From Cytophagales bacterium WSM2-2 (lineage in GTDB: Bacteria; Bacteroidota; Bacteroidia; Cytophagales; Cyclobacteriaceae): a stretch of 64,000 nucleotides of DNA. The position numbers were made by a program, and so were the translations under genes. The stretch spans positions 1,240,001 through 1,304,000 of the forward strand of contig BNHL01000001.1 in NCBI GenBank assembly GCA_015472025.1, written 5' to 3'. Shown piece after piece: positions 1 to 8,591 of this stretch. The notes under the pieces were generated by a model that was not told where the DNA came from, searched no databases, and saw nothing but the letters and a program-made list of their open reading frames with translations. Numbering within the stretch: position 1 is the first letter of the stretch; every line of letters starts with the position of its first letter.

Positions 1-19
1 TTTGATTTCCTTTCCATGA

Positions 20-388
20 TTATAATACTTCAGGCGCTAATGATACGATTTTCATGAACTGCTTCTCGCGAAGCTCACGTGCCACCGGTCCGAAGATACG
101 CGTGCCACGAGGTTCGTCCTGCGCTGTCAACAACACAGCTGCGTTGTCTTCAAAGCGGATATAAGAACCATCTTTTCTGCGTACTTCTTTCTTCGTGCGA
201 ACGATAACCGCCTTGCTTACGGTACCTTTTTTAATCTGGCTGGTAGGCAACGCTGACTTTACAGTCACAACGATTTTATCGCCTACGCTGGCAGAGCGTC
301 TTCTTGTGCCACCCAATACATGAAGACAAAGAACTTCTTTTGCTCCACTATTGTCTGCTACGGTAAGCCGGGTTTCGGTTGATATCAT
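20..388 (-). CDS. rplN: 50S ribosomal protein L14
   Basis: Large-subunit ribosomal protein that binds 23S rRNA near the subunit interface and contacts L19. The 122-residue length equals the usual L14 length. The N-terminal [14 protein letters not shown] and the C-terminal [13 protein letters not shown] segments are family signatures. It is the last gene of the S10-type cluster inside the window; rplX and rplE would be expected next, beyond position 1. It starts 2 nt after the rpsQ stop, so it is cotranscribed. Nothing unusual is seen. Confidence 0.98.
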   Translation of the reverse strand: MISTETRLTVADNSGAKEVLCLHVLGGTRRRSASVGDKIVVTVKSALPTSQIKKGTVSKAVIVRTKKEVRRKDGSYIRFEDNAAVLLTAQDEPRGTRIFGPVARELREKQFMKIVSLAPEVL

Positions 389-390
389 AA

Positions 391-648
391 TTACTTCGCT
401 TTTTCAACGATTTCTACTAGTCTCCATCTTTTGTTCTTGCTCAACGGGCGGGTCTCCATGATACGCACGGTATCACCAATGCCTGCCTCGTTCTTTTCGT
501 CATGGGCCATGAACTTGGTAGTCTTGTTCATGAACTTACCATAAATCGGATGTTTCACTTTCCGGTTCATAGCCACGGTAATGGATTTTTGCATTTTATT
601 GCTTACCACTTTACCTACTCTTTCTTTTCTACTGTTCCTTTCTTCCAT
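391..648 (-). CDS. rpsQ: 30S ribosomal protein S17
   Basis: Primary 16S rRNA-binding protein with an OB fold. The 85-residue product carries the typical [16 protein letters not shown] opening and a central KHPIYGKF segment of the S17 family. It lies 7 nt downstream of rpmC and 2 nt upstream of rplN, in the canonical S10-operon order. The start is the first ATG after the rpmC stop. No anomaly is visible. Confidence 0.98.
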   Translation of the reverse strand: MEERNSRKERVGKVVSNKMQKSITVAMNRKVKHPIYGKFMNKTTKFMAHDEKNEAGIGDTVRIMETRPLSKNKRWRLVEIVEKAK

Positions 649-655
649 AACGAAA

Positions 656-850
656 CTATTTTTGGCGTTCTTTCGCTGTCAATTCTGTTTTCAACCGGGC
701 GATGAGCTTGCGCGTCTTACGGATGGTCATCGGGTTTTCGATAGCTGAAACCTGGTGAGCAAATTTCATTTTGCGCATGGTTTCTTTCTCGCTGCCGATT
801 TTTTCTTTCAATTCGACAACGTTCAATCCTTTTATTTCAGCGTTCTTCAT
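656..850 (-). CDS. rpmC: 50S ribosomal protein L29
   Basis: Small, mainly alpha-helical protein near the peptide exit tunnel, which in other bacteria contributes to docking of trigger factor and SRP. The 64-residue length is normal. The core reads [20 protein letters not shown] followed by [19 protein letters not shown], matching the two-helix L29 pattern. It sits 5 nt after rplP and 7 nt before rpsQ in the same operon. Confidence 0.97.
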   Translation of the reverse strand: MKNAEIKGLNVVELKEKIGSEKETMRKMKFAHQVSAIENPMTIRKTRKLIARLKTELTAKERQK

Positions 851-855
851 TTCTA

Positions 856-1293
856 TTAAGCTTTAGCTGCTGCTTGTTCTACATAATCTCTGCGAACAGT
901 GAAGCGCGTTTTGATTGGCAGTTTGCCATCGGCTAACGCCAACGCTTCTTTCGCGGTCGCCATTGTCACACCACCTGCTTCGAACAGGATGGTACCTGGC
1001 TTAATCACTGCTACCCAATATTCAGGGGCACCTTTACCTTTACCCATACGTACTTCAGCTGGTTTGCGGGTAATCGGTTTGTCCGGGAAAATGCGAATCC
1101 ATACCTGGCCTTCACGCTTCATCGCACGGGTTACAGCCACACGAGCTGCTTCCAATTGACGGGCAGTGATCCATCCTGCCTCCAGTGATTTCAATGCAAA
1201 AGATCCAAAGGCAATCTGGTGACCACGCGTGGCCATGCCTTTCACTTTGCCCTTCTGCATTTTTCTGAATTTCGTACGCTTCGGTTGTAACAT
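856..1293 (-). CDS. rplP: 50S ribosomal protein L16
   Basis: Large-subunit protein near the A-site and the central protuberance. It is 145 residues long, slightly longer than the E. coli protein (136), the excess being a short Ala-rich C-terminal tail (EQAAAKA). The signature [15 protein letters not shown] at the N-terminus and the [20 protein letters not shown] segment are diagnostic. It lies 28 nt downstream of rpsC in the S10 operon. Confidence 0.98.
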   Translation of the reverse strand: MLQPKRTKFRKMQKGKVKGMATRGHQIAFGSFALKSLEAGWITARQLEAARVAVTRAMKREGQVWIRIFPDKPITRKPAEVRMGKGKGAPEYWVAVIKPGTILFEAGGVTMATAKEALALADGKLPIKTRFTVRRDYVEQAAAKA

Positions 1294-1321
1294 GAGTTTT
1301 GCCTTAAATCGTCTCTAAAAA

Positions 1322-2134
1322 TTATCTCTTTCCTCCTCTGCGGTTATCTCCACCACCGCTTCTTCTGCGATCATCACCACCACCACTTCTTCTACGGTCG
1401 TCTCCACCTCTTCCTCTTCTTTCACCGCCACCGCCTCCAGAAGGCGCATTGCCACCTTTGTTCTCACCGGTGTTGCTAACCATGCCCACGTTAGGAGAAA
1501 GGTCACGCTTACCGTAAACTTCGCCTTTAAAGATCCACACCTTGATGCCGATCTTACCATACACCGTCTGAGCTTCAGACAATGCATAATCGATGTCTGC
1601 GCGAAGGGTGTGCAATGGAATGCGTCCTTCTTTATATTGTTCTGTACGGGCCATATCAGCACCTGCCAAACGACCTGACAATTTCACTTTAATACCTTCC
1701 GCTCCTACCCGCATAGTTGAGGCAATAGCCTGCTTCATTGCCCTGCGGTAAGAAATACGGGCTTCCAATTGCTGTGCAATTGATTCACCTACCAGTTTGG
1801 CATCCAACTCAGGACGCTTAATTTCAAAAATGTTGATTTGAACATCTTTGTTGGTAAGTTTTTTCAATTCTTCCTTAATCTTATCAACCTCGGTACCACC
1901 TTTTCCAATAACAACACCAGGACGAGCCGTGTGAATAGTCAACGTGATTCTCTTCAGTGTGCGTTCGATTACCACTTTCGAGATACCGCCTTTTTGAATA
2001 CGGGCATCGACATACTTTCTGATCTTGTGGTCTTCAACCAATTTGTCAGAAAAACTCTTGCCACCATACCAGCTGGAATCCCATCCACGAACGATTCCAA
2101 GTCTAAGGCCAACCGGGTTTATTTTCTGTCCCAT
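1322..2134 (-). CDS. rpsC: 30S ribosomal protein S3 with a Gly/Arg-rich C-terminal tail
   Basis: S3 lies at the mRNA entry channel of the 30S subunit. Residues 1-218 are a normal S3: [14 protein letters not shown] start, a type 2 KH domain with the GVVIGKGG loop at about 73-80, and the C-terminal domain ending in [15 protein letters not shown]. Residues about 219-270 form a low-complexity tail made of [11 protein letters not shown] and two copies of DDRRRSGGG, ending RRGGKR. The tail resembles RGG-type RNA-binding segments. The gene overlaps the rplV stop by one base (TAATG-type junction), indicating coupling. Confidence 0.98.
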   Translation of the reverse strand: MGQKINPVGLRLGIVRGWDSSWYGGKSFSDKLVEDHKIRKYVDARIQKGGISKVVIERTLKRITLTIHTARPGVVIGKGGTEVDKIKEELKKLTNKDVQINIFEIKRPELDAKLVGESIAQQLEARISYRRAMKQAIASTMRVGAEGIKVKLSGRLAGADMARTEQYKEGRIPLHTLRADIDYALSEAQTVYGKIGIKVWIFKGEVYGKRDLSPNVGMVSNTGENKGGNAPSGGGGGERRGRGGDDRRRSGGGDDRRRSGGGDNRRGGKR

Positions 2135-2607
2135 TATTCTTGAGTTTCTTTAACTGCTTTTGCTTTCTTTTCTTTTTTTGCTTCAGCGGGCATGCGATCT
2201 ACAACCAACGTGATGTGGTTTGAACGCTTTCTCACGCGGTGAGCACGTCCCTGGGGAGCTGGTCTCAAACGCTTCAGGATGCGACCTCCATCCACGAAAA
2301 TTTCTTTCACAAACAGGTCAGCTTCCTCCAGTTTCACATCTGAATTTTTTGCTTCCCAGTTGTTAATTGCTGACAGCAACAGCTTCTCCATTTTAGCTGA
2401 AGGATGCTTGGCATCGTATTTCAATATGTTCAGGGCTCTGCTTACGCGTTCGCCACGAATCAAATCTGCAATCAGTCTCATCTTACGGGGAGATGAAGGA
2501 GAGTTGTTGAGATAAGCTGTAGCCGGACCAGACTTGGCTGCTTCCTTGATAGCTGCCAGTTTCTCCCTTTTTACAACCGATCTTTTCTTTTTCTTTTCAG
2601 TTTCCAT
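2134..2607 (-). CDS. rplV: 50S ribosomal protein L22 with charged terminal extensions
   Basis: L22 lines the exit tunnel and its beta-hairpin reaches the constriction. The 157-residue product is well above the roughly 110 residues of E. coli L22. The conserved core runs from about residue 28 ([24 protein letters not shown]) to the RAPQ-equivalent [25 protein letters not shown] Lys-rich N-terminal extension ([16 protein letters not shown]) and a Lys/Ala/Glu tail flank it. Both ends may contribute extra rRNA contacts. It follows rpsS by 18 nt. Confidence 0.97.
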   Translation of the reverse strand: METEKKKKRSVVKREKLAAIKEAAKSGPATAYLNNSPSSPRKMRLIADLIRGERVSRALNILKYDAKHPSAKMEKLLLSAINNWEAKNSDVKLEEADLFVKEIFVDGGRILKRLRPAPQGRAHRVRKRSNHITLVVDRMPAEAKKEKKAKAVKETQE

Positions 2608-2625
2608 TTTTCAGGTGTCTTGAAA

Positions 2626-2907
2626 TTATTTAGAGGCTTCAGCTTTGTTATTTCCTGAGTGGCCTTTGAATGTGCGGGTCGGAGCGAATTCGCCCAATTT
2701 GTGGCCCACCATGTTTTCAGTGACATACACAGGAATAAATTTATTTCCATTGTGCACGGCAAACGTGAACCCGATAAGCTCAGGAGTGATTGTGCTTCTC
2801 CGTGACCATGTTTTGATCACCGATTTTTTACCTGATTGCTCCATTACTTGCACTTTCTTTTGCAAGCGGCTGTCTAGGTACGGACCTTTTTTTACTGACC
2901 TTCCCAT
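2626..2907 (-). CDS. rpsS: 30S ribosomal protein S19
   Basis: S19 sits in the head of the 30S subunit and forms a pair with S13. The 93-residue length is typical. Diagnostic segments are [29 protein letters not shown] and [15 protein letters not shown]. The start codon overlaps the rplB stop codon by one base, so translation is probably coupled. No unusual feature. Confidence 0.98.
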   Translation of the reverse strand: MGRSVKKGPYLDSRLQKKVQVMEQSGKKSVIKTWSRRSTITPELIGFTFAVHNGNKFIPVYVTENMVGHKLGEFAPTRTFKGHSGNNKAEASK

Positions 2908-3731
2908 TATTTCTTCCTCTTTGTAATGATTAGACCATCAGAATACTTCTTCGGGTGACGGGTTTTCTTGCCCTTCGCCAACAAGCCCTTGCGTGAGCGA
3001 GGGTGACCGCCAGATGCGCGACCTTCACCACCACCCATCGGGTGATCAACAGGGTTCATCGCTACTGCACGTGTACGAGGACGAATTCCTCTCCAGCGTG
3101 AACGACCCGCTTTACCTACTTTCTCATTCATGTGCTCTGCATTGGAAACAGCTCCAACCACAGCAACACAATTCACTAACACGTTACGCATTTCGCCAGA
3201 AGGCATACGCAGTGTTGCATACTCTCCTTCGCGGGCAACTAACTGAACAAAAGATCCAGCGCTGCGGGCGATCGAAGCTCCCTTACCCGGCTTCATTTCC
3301 ACGTTGTGTACAATTGTACCAACAGGAATCTTAGCCAAAGGAAGTGCATTGCCTACTTCAGGGGCTACATCCGGACCAGACAATAAAGTCTGACCAACTT
3401 TAATTCCTTGCGGGGCAACGATATATGATTTGAAACCGTCAGCATAATACAGTTTAGCCACGCGTGCAGTTCTTGTAGGATCGTACTCGATCGATTTTAC
3501 AACTGCAGGGATACCAAACTTATCACGCTTGAAATCGATGATACGTAATTTCTGCTTGTGACCGCCACCGATATAGCGCATGGTCATACGACCTTCACCA
3601 TTACGACCACCGGTCTTCTTTAATGTAACAACCAGCGATTTCTCAGGGCGAGACTCCGTGATGTCCTCAAACCCAGGCGATAGCCTGTGGCGTGTGCCGG
3701 GAGTTACTGGTTTTAATTTCTTCATTGCCAT
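2907..3731 (-). CDS. rplB: 50S ribosomal protein L2
   Basis: L2 is needed for subunit joining and peptidyl-transferase activity. The 274-residue length and the segments [27 protein letters not shown] and the highly conserved [22 protein letters not shown] (around residues 225-245, containing the functionally critical His) identify it. It lies 31 nt downstream of rplW in the S10 operon. Confidence 0.99.
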   Translation of the reverse strand: MAMKKLKPVTPGTRHRLSPGFEDITESRPEKSLVVTLKKTGGRNGEGRMTMRYIGGGHKQKLRIIDFKRDKFGIPAVVKSIEYDPTRTARVAKLYYADGFKSYIVAPQGIKVGQTLLSGPDVAPEVGNALPLAKIPVGTIVHNVEMKPGKGASIARSAGSFVQLVAREGEYATLRMPSGEMRNVLVNCVAVVGAVSNAEHMNEKVGKAGRSRWRGIRPRTRAVAMNPVDHPMGGGEGRASGGHPRSRKGLLAKGKKTRHPKKYSDGLIITKRKK

Positions 3732-3762
3732 GACGGACCTTAATTAAGGGTTGTCTTAAAAA

Positions 3763-4050
3763 TTATACGTTGCTATAAAAATCAATTACTTCACCTGTGG
3801 CCAGCGTTACAATAGCTTTTTTGTAATCAGGCTTGCGACCTGCCAGTGTACCTGCCTTAGTAAAGCGTACTTTTTTCTTACCTAATACATTGATTGTATT
3901 TACACGCTCAACGTTCACGCCATACATTTTCTCTACTGCATTCTTGATCTCCACTTTGTTGGCAGTGCCTTCTACAATAAATCCGTATTTGCCTTTCTCG
4001 TTAAGGGCAGAAACTTTTTCTGTTACCAATGGTCTCTTCAATATGCTCAT
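3763..4050 (-). CDS. rplW: 50S ribosomal protein L23
   Basis: Exit-tunnel protein that docks trigger factor and SRP in other bacteria. The 95-residue product starts MSILKRPLVTEKVSALNEKGKY and contains the NKVEIKNAVEKMYGV motif and the basic GKKKVRFTKAGTLAGRKPDYKKA loop typical of bacterial L23. It starts 1 nt after the rplD stop, in canonical order. Confidence 0.97.
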   Translation of the reverse strand: MSILKRPLVTEKVSALNEKGKYGFIVEGTANKVEIKNAVEKMYGVNVERVNTINVLGKKKVRFTKAGTLAGRKPDYKKAIVTLATGEVIDFYSNV

Positions 4051-4051
4051 C

Positions 4052-4684
4052 TTATGCTTGGTTTAACAGGTTGCTGATTTTTTCTACTGAACCTTCTGCT
4101 AAGATCAGGTGCTCAGCGTGGAGCACATCATAAGTATTGATCTGGGAAGCAGTGATGATTTTAGTGTTCGGGATGTTCCGGCCTGAGAGGGCTACATTCT
4201 TTTTAGCTTCAGGAAGAACGAGGAGTGTTTTTTTATCGCCAAGAGAAAGGGACTTCAGCATTTGAATGAAGCCTTTTGTCTTTGGGGCCTCGAAGTTGAA
4301 ATCTTCTACAACTGCGATTGAGTTGTCTTTTGCTTTATAAGTAAGAGCTGATCTGCGAGCCAGGTCTTTTACTTTCTTATTCAATTTGAATGAGTAGTCG
4401 CGGGGCGTAGGACCGAAAATCCGACCACCACCTTTGAACTGAGGGTTTTTAATGTTACCCGCACGTGCGCCCCCGGTTCCCTTTTGTTTCTTGATCTTTT
4501 TGGAAGATCCGCTGATTTCGTTTCTCTGCTTTGACTTGTGTGTGCCCTGGCGCTGGTTGGCCAAAATACTTTTCACATCCAAATAAATCGCGTGATCGTT
4601 GGGCTCTATGCCAAACACCTCGCTGGAGAGGCTCACATTGCGACCGGTCTTTTCACCGTTATATTTTACAACCGCTAAGTCCAT
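4052..4684 (-). CDS. rplD: 50S ribosomal protein L4
   Basis: L4 reaches into the exit tunnel; in E. coli it also represses its own S10 operon through the leader RNA. The 210-residue product has the central basic loop ([20 protein letters not shown]... followed by [20 protein letters not shown]) that enters the tunnel, and the C-terminal [15 protein letters not shown] region. Its stop is separated from rplW by one base and its start overlaps the rplC stop by one base. Whether L4 regulates through the rplC leader hairpin here is unknown. Confidence 0.98.
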   Translation of the reverse strand: MDLAVVKYNGEKTGRNVSLSSEVFGIEPNDHAIYLDVKSILANQRQGTHKSKQRNEISGSSKKIKKQKGTGGARAGNIKNPQFKGGGRIFGPTPRDYSFKLNKKVKDLARRSALTYKAKDNSIAVVEDFNFEAPKTKGFIQMLKSLSLGDKKTLLVLPEAKKNVALSGRNIPNTKIITASQINTYDVLHAEHLILAEGSVEKISNLLNQA

Positions 4685-5316
4685 TACTTTTGAAGGATTA
4701 TCGTTGAATTCTTTGCACCAGGAACAGAACCGCTCACGAGGATGAGGTTTTGCTCTGCTAATATTTTTACCACTTTAAGGTTTGTGTTCTTCACACGCTC
4801 GCCACCCATGCGGCCTGGCAAACGCTTGCCTTTGATTACACGGGAAGCAAAAGAGGCGTTACCCATAGAACCAGGAGCACGAAGGCGGTTGTGCTGACCG
4901 TGAGTCTGGCCACCAACACCCTGGAAGTTGTGACGCTTTACAACACCCTGAAAGCCCTTACCTTTTGAAGTACCAATGGCATCTAAAAAGTCGCCTTCCA
5001 CAAATACGTCACCTACTTTTATTTCTTTTCCCAATTCCATCAGGCTGGCAAATTCATCGCTTACATCGCGGAACTCAACCACATTTCTTTTGGGAGTAGT
5101 ACCTGCTTTCTTGAAATGACCTACCATGGCATTAGGCGTGTTCTTTTCTTTCTTTTCGCCAAACGCCAATTGCAAAGCCTTGTAGCCATCGGACTCCTTG
5201 GTTTTTACTTGCGTAACCACACAAGGGCCAGCCTCAATAACTGTCACCGGCACGCTTTGACCATCCTGGCCGAAAACGCTGGTCATTCCTACTTTACGTC
5301 CTAATATTCCAGGCAT
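4684..5316 (-). CDS. rplC: 50S ribosomal protein L3, first gene of this operon
   Basis: L3 is an early assembly protein that binds near the peptidyl-transferase centre. The 210-residue product shows [15 protein letters not shown], the [21 protein letters not shown] segment and [18 protein letters not shown], which contains the Gln that is methylated in E. coli. In most bacteria rpsJ directly precedes rplC; here no rpsJ exists upstream and a promoter lies about 60 nt before the start, so rplC leads the transcript. Confidence 0.98.
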   Translation of the reverse strand: MPGILGRKVGMTSVFGQDGQSVPVTVIEAGPCVVTQVKTKESDGYKALQLAFGEKKEKNTPNAMVGHFKKAGTTPKRNVVEFRDVSDEFASLMELGKEIKVGDVFVEGDFLDAIGTSKGKGFQGVVKRHNFQGVGGQTHGQHNRLRAPGSMGNASFASRVIKGKRLPGRMGGERVKNTNLKVVKILAEQNLILVSGSVPGAKNSTIILQK

Positions 5317-5347
5317 AATTGAAACCTATTTTGCTGATTTTAAGCCG

Positions 5348-5370
5348 TTTTGCGGTCTTCTTCCGCAAAA
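5348..5370 (-). promoter_or_regulatory. Hairpin in the rplC 5' leader
   Basis: A perfect 8-bp inverted repeat (TTTTGCGG at 5348-5355, CCGCAAAA at 5363-5370) with a 7-base loop lies between the predicted -7 element and the rplC start. On the minus strand it would form almost at the 5' end of the transcript. It could stabilise the mRNA or act in autogenous control of ribosomal protein synthesis; this is inference. It is not followed by a T-run on the minus strand, so a terminator is unlikely. Confidence 0.55.
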
Positions 5371-5377
5371 AGGACTG

Positions 5378-5407
5378 CAAAGATAGGAACTAAAGTGTAC
5401 CTAACAA
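5378..5407 (-). promoter_or_regulatory. Bacteroidota-type promoter of the S10-type operon
   Basis: On the minus strand a TTG (5405-5407) is followed after 19 nt by TATCTTTG (5378-5385), a full match to the Bacteroidota consensus TTTG/TTG-N19-TAnnTTTG. Transcription would begin near 5370, about 55 nt before rplC. This supports rplC being the first gene of the transcript. Confidence 0.7.
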
Positions 5408-5561
5408 GACCTGAATTTGAAATTTTTAGAGATGCCCCCTGATTTAAAGCATTGATTTAAGTGATGTTAATACAAAGTACCTCTGCCTGAGAAGTGGAAC
5501 CTCCTCAATATCTAGCCTTTACATTTTTGCTGGGTGTATGAAAACCAAGGCTATTCTAGCC

Positions 5562-5717
5562 TTAGAATTTCATTTTAGGATGCTCTTTTTGGCCAAACTG
5601 AATGGAATTGTAATACTTCTGCTTTCGTTTACCTTCTGCTGTTTTGTAATACGCTTTGGGGCCACACGAGCTTAAGATGACTAAAGCCGAGATCAATAAA
5701 GCAGCAATTCGTTTCAT
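5562..5717 (-). CDS. Small lipoprotein of about 51 residues
   Basis: Unrecognised short gene. The start at 5717 (MKRIAALL) was chosen because it gives a clean lipoprotein signal: two basic residues, a hydrophobic stretch and the lipobox ILSSC with the modified Cys at about residue 18. Going further upstream adds a segment without signal features. The mature part is about 33 residues, charged, rich in Lys and Tyr (KAYYKTAEGKRKQKYYN). It stands alone between rplC and thiL, divergent from thiL. Short Lys/Tyr-rich lipoproteins of this type are common in Cytophagales but have no known function. Confidence 0.6.
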   Translation of the reverse strand: MKRIAALLISALVILSSCGPKAYYKTAEGKRKQKYYNSIQFGQKEHPKMKF

Positions 5718-5789
5718 ACTTCTTGGAGTGAATCGTTGAGCATAAATACTGACTCTGAAGCAATTGAAGGCGCTATCATCTGCAAATAG

Positions 5790-5797
5790 TACTTTTG
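5790..5797 (+). promoter_or_regulatory. -7 promoter element upstream of thiL
   Basis: TACTTTTG fits the Bacteroidota -7 consensus TAnnTTTG and lies 41 nt before the thiL ATG. A TTG at 5764-5766 could serve as the -33 element, with a long 23-nt spacer. Supported by position and consensus only. Confidence 0.5.
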
Positions 5798-5838
5798 CCG
5801 GACGAAACAACCGGGCAGACGCCCAATGATTAATTACT

Positions 5839-6867
5839 ATGGAGCAATCCCGAACAGAAATAGCTCAGCTTGGCGAATTTGGGCTGATTGAACGCATAAA
5901 GGAGAATTTCTCGCCACAGAATCCCTCATCTATTAAAGGAATTGGGGACGATGCTGCTGTAATTAATATTGGGAATGAGAATTTGCTTGTCTCTACCGAT
6001 ATGCTCATTGAAGGTCCACATTTTGACCTGGCTTATGTTCCGTTGCAACACCTGGGATATAAGGCAGTGGCCGTAAACATAAGTGATATCGCTGCCATGA
6101 ATGGGAAGCCTGAACAAATTGTGATTTCGTTAGGATTGAGCAACCGGTTTTCACTCGAGGCAGTAGATGTACTCTATGATGGAATCAAGGCTGCATGCAA
6201 AAACTACAATGTAGACCTGGTTGGAGGAGACACCACATCCTCACCTTCGGGTTTGGTTATTTCAATAACTGCGATTGGTCGTGCTGAAAAGGAGAAGACG
6301 GTGCTGCGAAGTACTGCAAAGCCAAACGATATTATTTGTGTGACCGGAGATTTGGGTGCGGCCTTCATGGGCCTACAAGTTCTAGAACGCGAAAAACAAG
6401 TTTTTAAGTCTAATCCGGAAATGCAACCTGACCTGGAGAAGTATGAGTATCTCGTTGGGCGGCAATTAAAGCCTGAGGCTCGAATGGATATCATTTATGA
6501 GCTAGCCGAGAAAGGAATTGTGCCCACATCAATGATCGATGTCTCGGACGGGCTCGCCAGTGAGTTGTTTCACCTCAGTAAGGATTCAAATGTTGGTGTT
6601 AAGGTTTTTGAAGACAAAATTCCAATCGATAACATAGCTTACGAAACGGCCATTGAATTCAAGATCGACCCGATTACCGCGGTGCTTAATGGTGGCGAAG
6701 ACTATGAACTTCTATTTACCATCAAGCCTGCTGACTTTGAGAAAATAAAAAACCATCCCGACATCCATTTAATTGGACATACGCACGACAATCCAAATCA
6801 GAATGTGATGATTTCCAAACAGGGAACCGTGGTGCCTTTGAAAGCTCAGGGTTGGAAGCATTTTTAG
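5839..6867 (+). CDS. thiL: Thiamine-monophosphate kinase
   Basis: Phosphorylates thiamine monophosphate with ATP to give thiamine diphosphate, the last step of thiamine cofactor synthesis, in the cytosol. The 342-residue product has the ThiL/PurM-like signature: GIGDDAAV at about 34-41, STDMLIEGPHF at 52-62, AVAVNISDIAAMNG at 76-89 and VDLVGGDTTSS, followed by the SMIDVSDGLASEL and NGGEDYELLF motifs of the C-terminal half. These Asp-rich segments bind Mg-ATP. Length is normal (about 320-350). No other thiamine genes are adjacent, so it is a stand-alone gene with its own promoter. Confidence 0.96.
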   Translation: MEQSRTEIAQLGEFGLIERIKENFSPQNPSSIKGIGDDAAVINIGNENLLVSTDMLIEGPHFDLAYVPLQHLGYKAVAVNISDIAAMNGKPEQIVISLGLSNRFSLEAVDVLYDGIKAACKNYNVDLVGGDTTSSPSGLVISITAIGRAEKEKTVLRSTAKPNDIICVTGDLGAAFMGLQVLEREKQVFKSNPEMQPDLEKYEYLVGRQLKPEARMDIIYELAEKGIVPTSMIDVSDGLASELFHLSKDSNVGVKVFEDKIPIDNIAYETAIEFKIDPITAVLNGGEDYELLFTIKPADFEKIKNHPDIHLIGHTHDNPNQNVMISKQGTVVPLKAQGWKHF

Positions 6868-6928
6868 GCATTACAATAACTATACTGGTCAACGGCTAAT
6901 CCTTCTGGCTTTCCCATGCCATCTTTAC

Positions 6929-6936
6929 TATATTTG
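6929..6936 (+). promoter_or_regulatory. -7 promoter element of the lipoprotein-barrel-caspase unit
   Basis: TATATTTG matches TAnnTTTG and lies 18 nt before the ATG at 6954, implying a short leader of about 10 nt. No good -33 TTTG is visible. Confidence 0.45.
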
Positions 6937-6953
6937 GTATAGTTCGAATTGAG

Positions 6954-7994
6954 ATGCTTCGTCAAAAAAATTTCGGAATTGGGTTAATAATGCTGATTGG
7001 CATTTCATGTTCCATTGTAAAGGACAGTGATGTCACCTCGCTGGATCAGCTCAATCAATTGAAATTAACTTCAATTGAGATCATTCAGAATTTAAATGGA
7101 ACCTCGAGTCCCCAATCGTACAAAACAGCTGCTACAGACTCTATCTATGCAACCCCTGCAACTACCACCATTGATTTTAATCAAAAGGTTAGTGGTACAA
7201 TAACGAAGATGACATCGATCGCATGGCCTTCATTCACTAAAACAAAGATGCTCTTCAGAAGTAAAATCACCTCAACGGGCATCGTGATTAAGAATTATTT
7301 CTACAAAAACGGTGTGCCACGCGCGTGCCAGGTTTATCAAAACAACCAGCTTAAGGAAGCATATTCATTTTATTATACCAGTACCTGGAAATTAACCGAT
7401 ATACGCTCCAGAGTTTATTTATCCGTGCCCGCTGCGGACACTATCATTTACCGTGATTCCCTGATTTATAATTCTTCCGGATATATTTCGAGTTTGATTC
7501 GTCATTTTCCGAGTCCGCTCCCGGCAAAGTCACCTGTTACAATTAACTTCAGTTATCAGACTTTTAGTAGCAATGGGGGTCTCTCTCTGGGAGGAAATGG
7601 TCCTATCTCCTACAATGGTTACAGCTACACCTTCGGAAACTGCAATTGTCCCAATAGTTCAGGCAGCACTTGCTCTGGCTGTGACGTGCAGGTGGGGAAC
7701 AGTTACACCTCGCACTACATTACTCAGGGACTCCAGGTAAGTAACATCGTGAATCAGTTTCAAATCCAGGATATAAAAGTGACCAATGGAAATAATGGCT
7801 GTGGTGGCAGTGGCGGGCCAAATGATTATGACACTTATTATTTCCATCCGCTGATGTTACTCAAAGGAATGTTTAGTCATGGAGACATTTTGTTTAACAT
7901 TTATTCGATTGACTGGCTACAACCAGGTGCGCAGATCAGTGGTTTATTACAGAAAAACGAGTCCGTCATTTTTAACTTCAATTATGTGCGCTAA
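6954..7994 (+). CDS. Predicted lipoprotein with a Cys/Gly-rich segment, function unknown
   Basis: I do not recognise the family. The 346-residue product begins with a hydrophobic stretch ending ...MLIGISC, a probable lipoprotein signal with Cys19. The body is Ser/Thr/Tyr/Asn-rich and predicted extracytoplasmic, with YRDSLIYNSSGYISS-like beta patterns seen in cell-surface repeats of Bacteroidota. At about residues 227-245 there is a tight cysteine group (CNCPN, then CSGCD), and at about 283 an NGCGGSGG. These five cysteines could bind a metal or form disulfides. Its end overlaps the next gene by 11 nt, so it is cotranscribed with the barrel protein and the WD40-caspase gene. Confidence 0.7.
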   Translation: MLRQKNFGIGLIMLIGISCSIVKDSDVTSLDQLNQLKLTSIEIIQNLNGTSSPQSYKTAATDSIYATPATTTIDFNQKVSGTITKMTSIAWPSFTKTKMLFRSKITSTGIVIKNYFYKNGVPRACQVYQNNQLKEAYSFYYTSTWKLTDIRSRVYLSVPAADTIIYRDSLIYNSSGYISSLIRHFPSPLPAKSPVTINFSYQTFSSNGGLSLGGNGPISYNGYSYTFGNCNCPNSSGSTCSGCDVQVGNSYTSHYITQGLQVSNIVNQFQIQDIKVTNGNNGCGGSGGPNDYDTYYFHPLMLLKGMFSHGDILFNIYSIDWLQPGAQISGLLQKNESVIFNFNYVR

Positions 7995-8586
7995 AAAGTT
8001 CATCTTCTTTTTTGCAATCATCGTTGCGGTTAATAATGTGAATGCGCAATTCTCTTTACCACGAATTGATGTTGAAGCCAAACTGACTCAAAACGTTGTA
8101 CCTGGAGGCGACCGGGAAGATGGAACACTGAAGGCCATGGAGACATCCAACCTTCAATTGGGAGCTCACTGGCAGATCAATCAAAATATCGCCCTCGGCT
8201 GGGTTTACTCAACCAGTTTGCGAGGAAACGGTTACAATGCGAAGGATTTCAATTTCAATTTTGGTGGAGGTGACACAAAAGCTCTGACCTCGTACAGTTG
8301 CGCAGACCTTCGCTTGTCAACCGGAAGAGCCGCGCGCTGGAGACCTTATATTAGCTTGCAGTACGGCCGGGTAGAGATCATTGAAGACCGCGGTTCATTC
8401 CGTCTTGCATCAAAACAAAATGCATTCGGTGGTAGTTTGGGAATCATGCGAAGAATGGGAAACCGACTCTACTGGAATGTGTTTGAAGCAAGCGCCCGCT
8501 CGTTTAGCAAGATCTATTGGGCAGATTGCAATTTCATGCTCGAGGTCAAAACAGGCTTCACTTATAACATCGGGAAGAGAAAATAA
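7984..8586 (+). CDS. Small outer-membrane beta-barrel-like protein
   Basis: The start at 7984 was chosen because it opens a clear signal peptide (MCAKKFIFFFAIIVAVNNVNAQ) with a cleavage site after NAQ; longer versions would place it behind 35 residues of non-signal sequence and deeper inside the upstream gene. The 200-residue product shows alternating polar/aromatic strands (GWVYSTSLRGNGYN, YISLQYGRVEIIEDRG, LEVKTGFTYNIGKRK) and ends in a strand, as expected of a small outer-membrane barrel. No specific family is recognised. It overlaps the upstream lipoprotein gene by 11 nt and precedes the caspase-like gene by 5 nt. Confidence 0.7.
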   Translation: MCAKKFIFFFAIIVAVNNVNAQFSLPRIDVEAKLTQNVVPGGDREDGTLKAMETSNLQLGAHWQINQNIALGWVYSTSLRGNGYNAKDFNFNFGGGDTKALTSYSCADLRLSTGRAARWRPYISLQYGRVEIIEDRGSFRLASKQNAFGGSLGIMRRMGNRLYWNVFEASARSFSKIYWADCNFMLEVKTGFTYNIGKRK

Positions 8587-8591
8587 TCATT

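Noticed and set aside
1315..1662. Minus-strand frame with Glu/Val-rich repeats inside rpsC
   Set aside because: It is the out-of-frame reading of the Gly/Arg-rich S3 tail.
5562..5810. Longer 82-residue version of the small lipoprotein
   Set aside because: The extra 31 residues bury the lipoprotein signal inside the protein; the internal ATG at 5717 is the better start.
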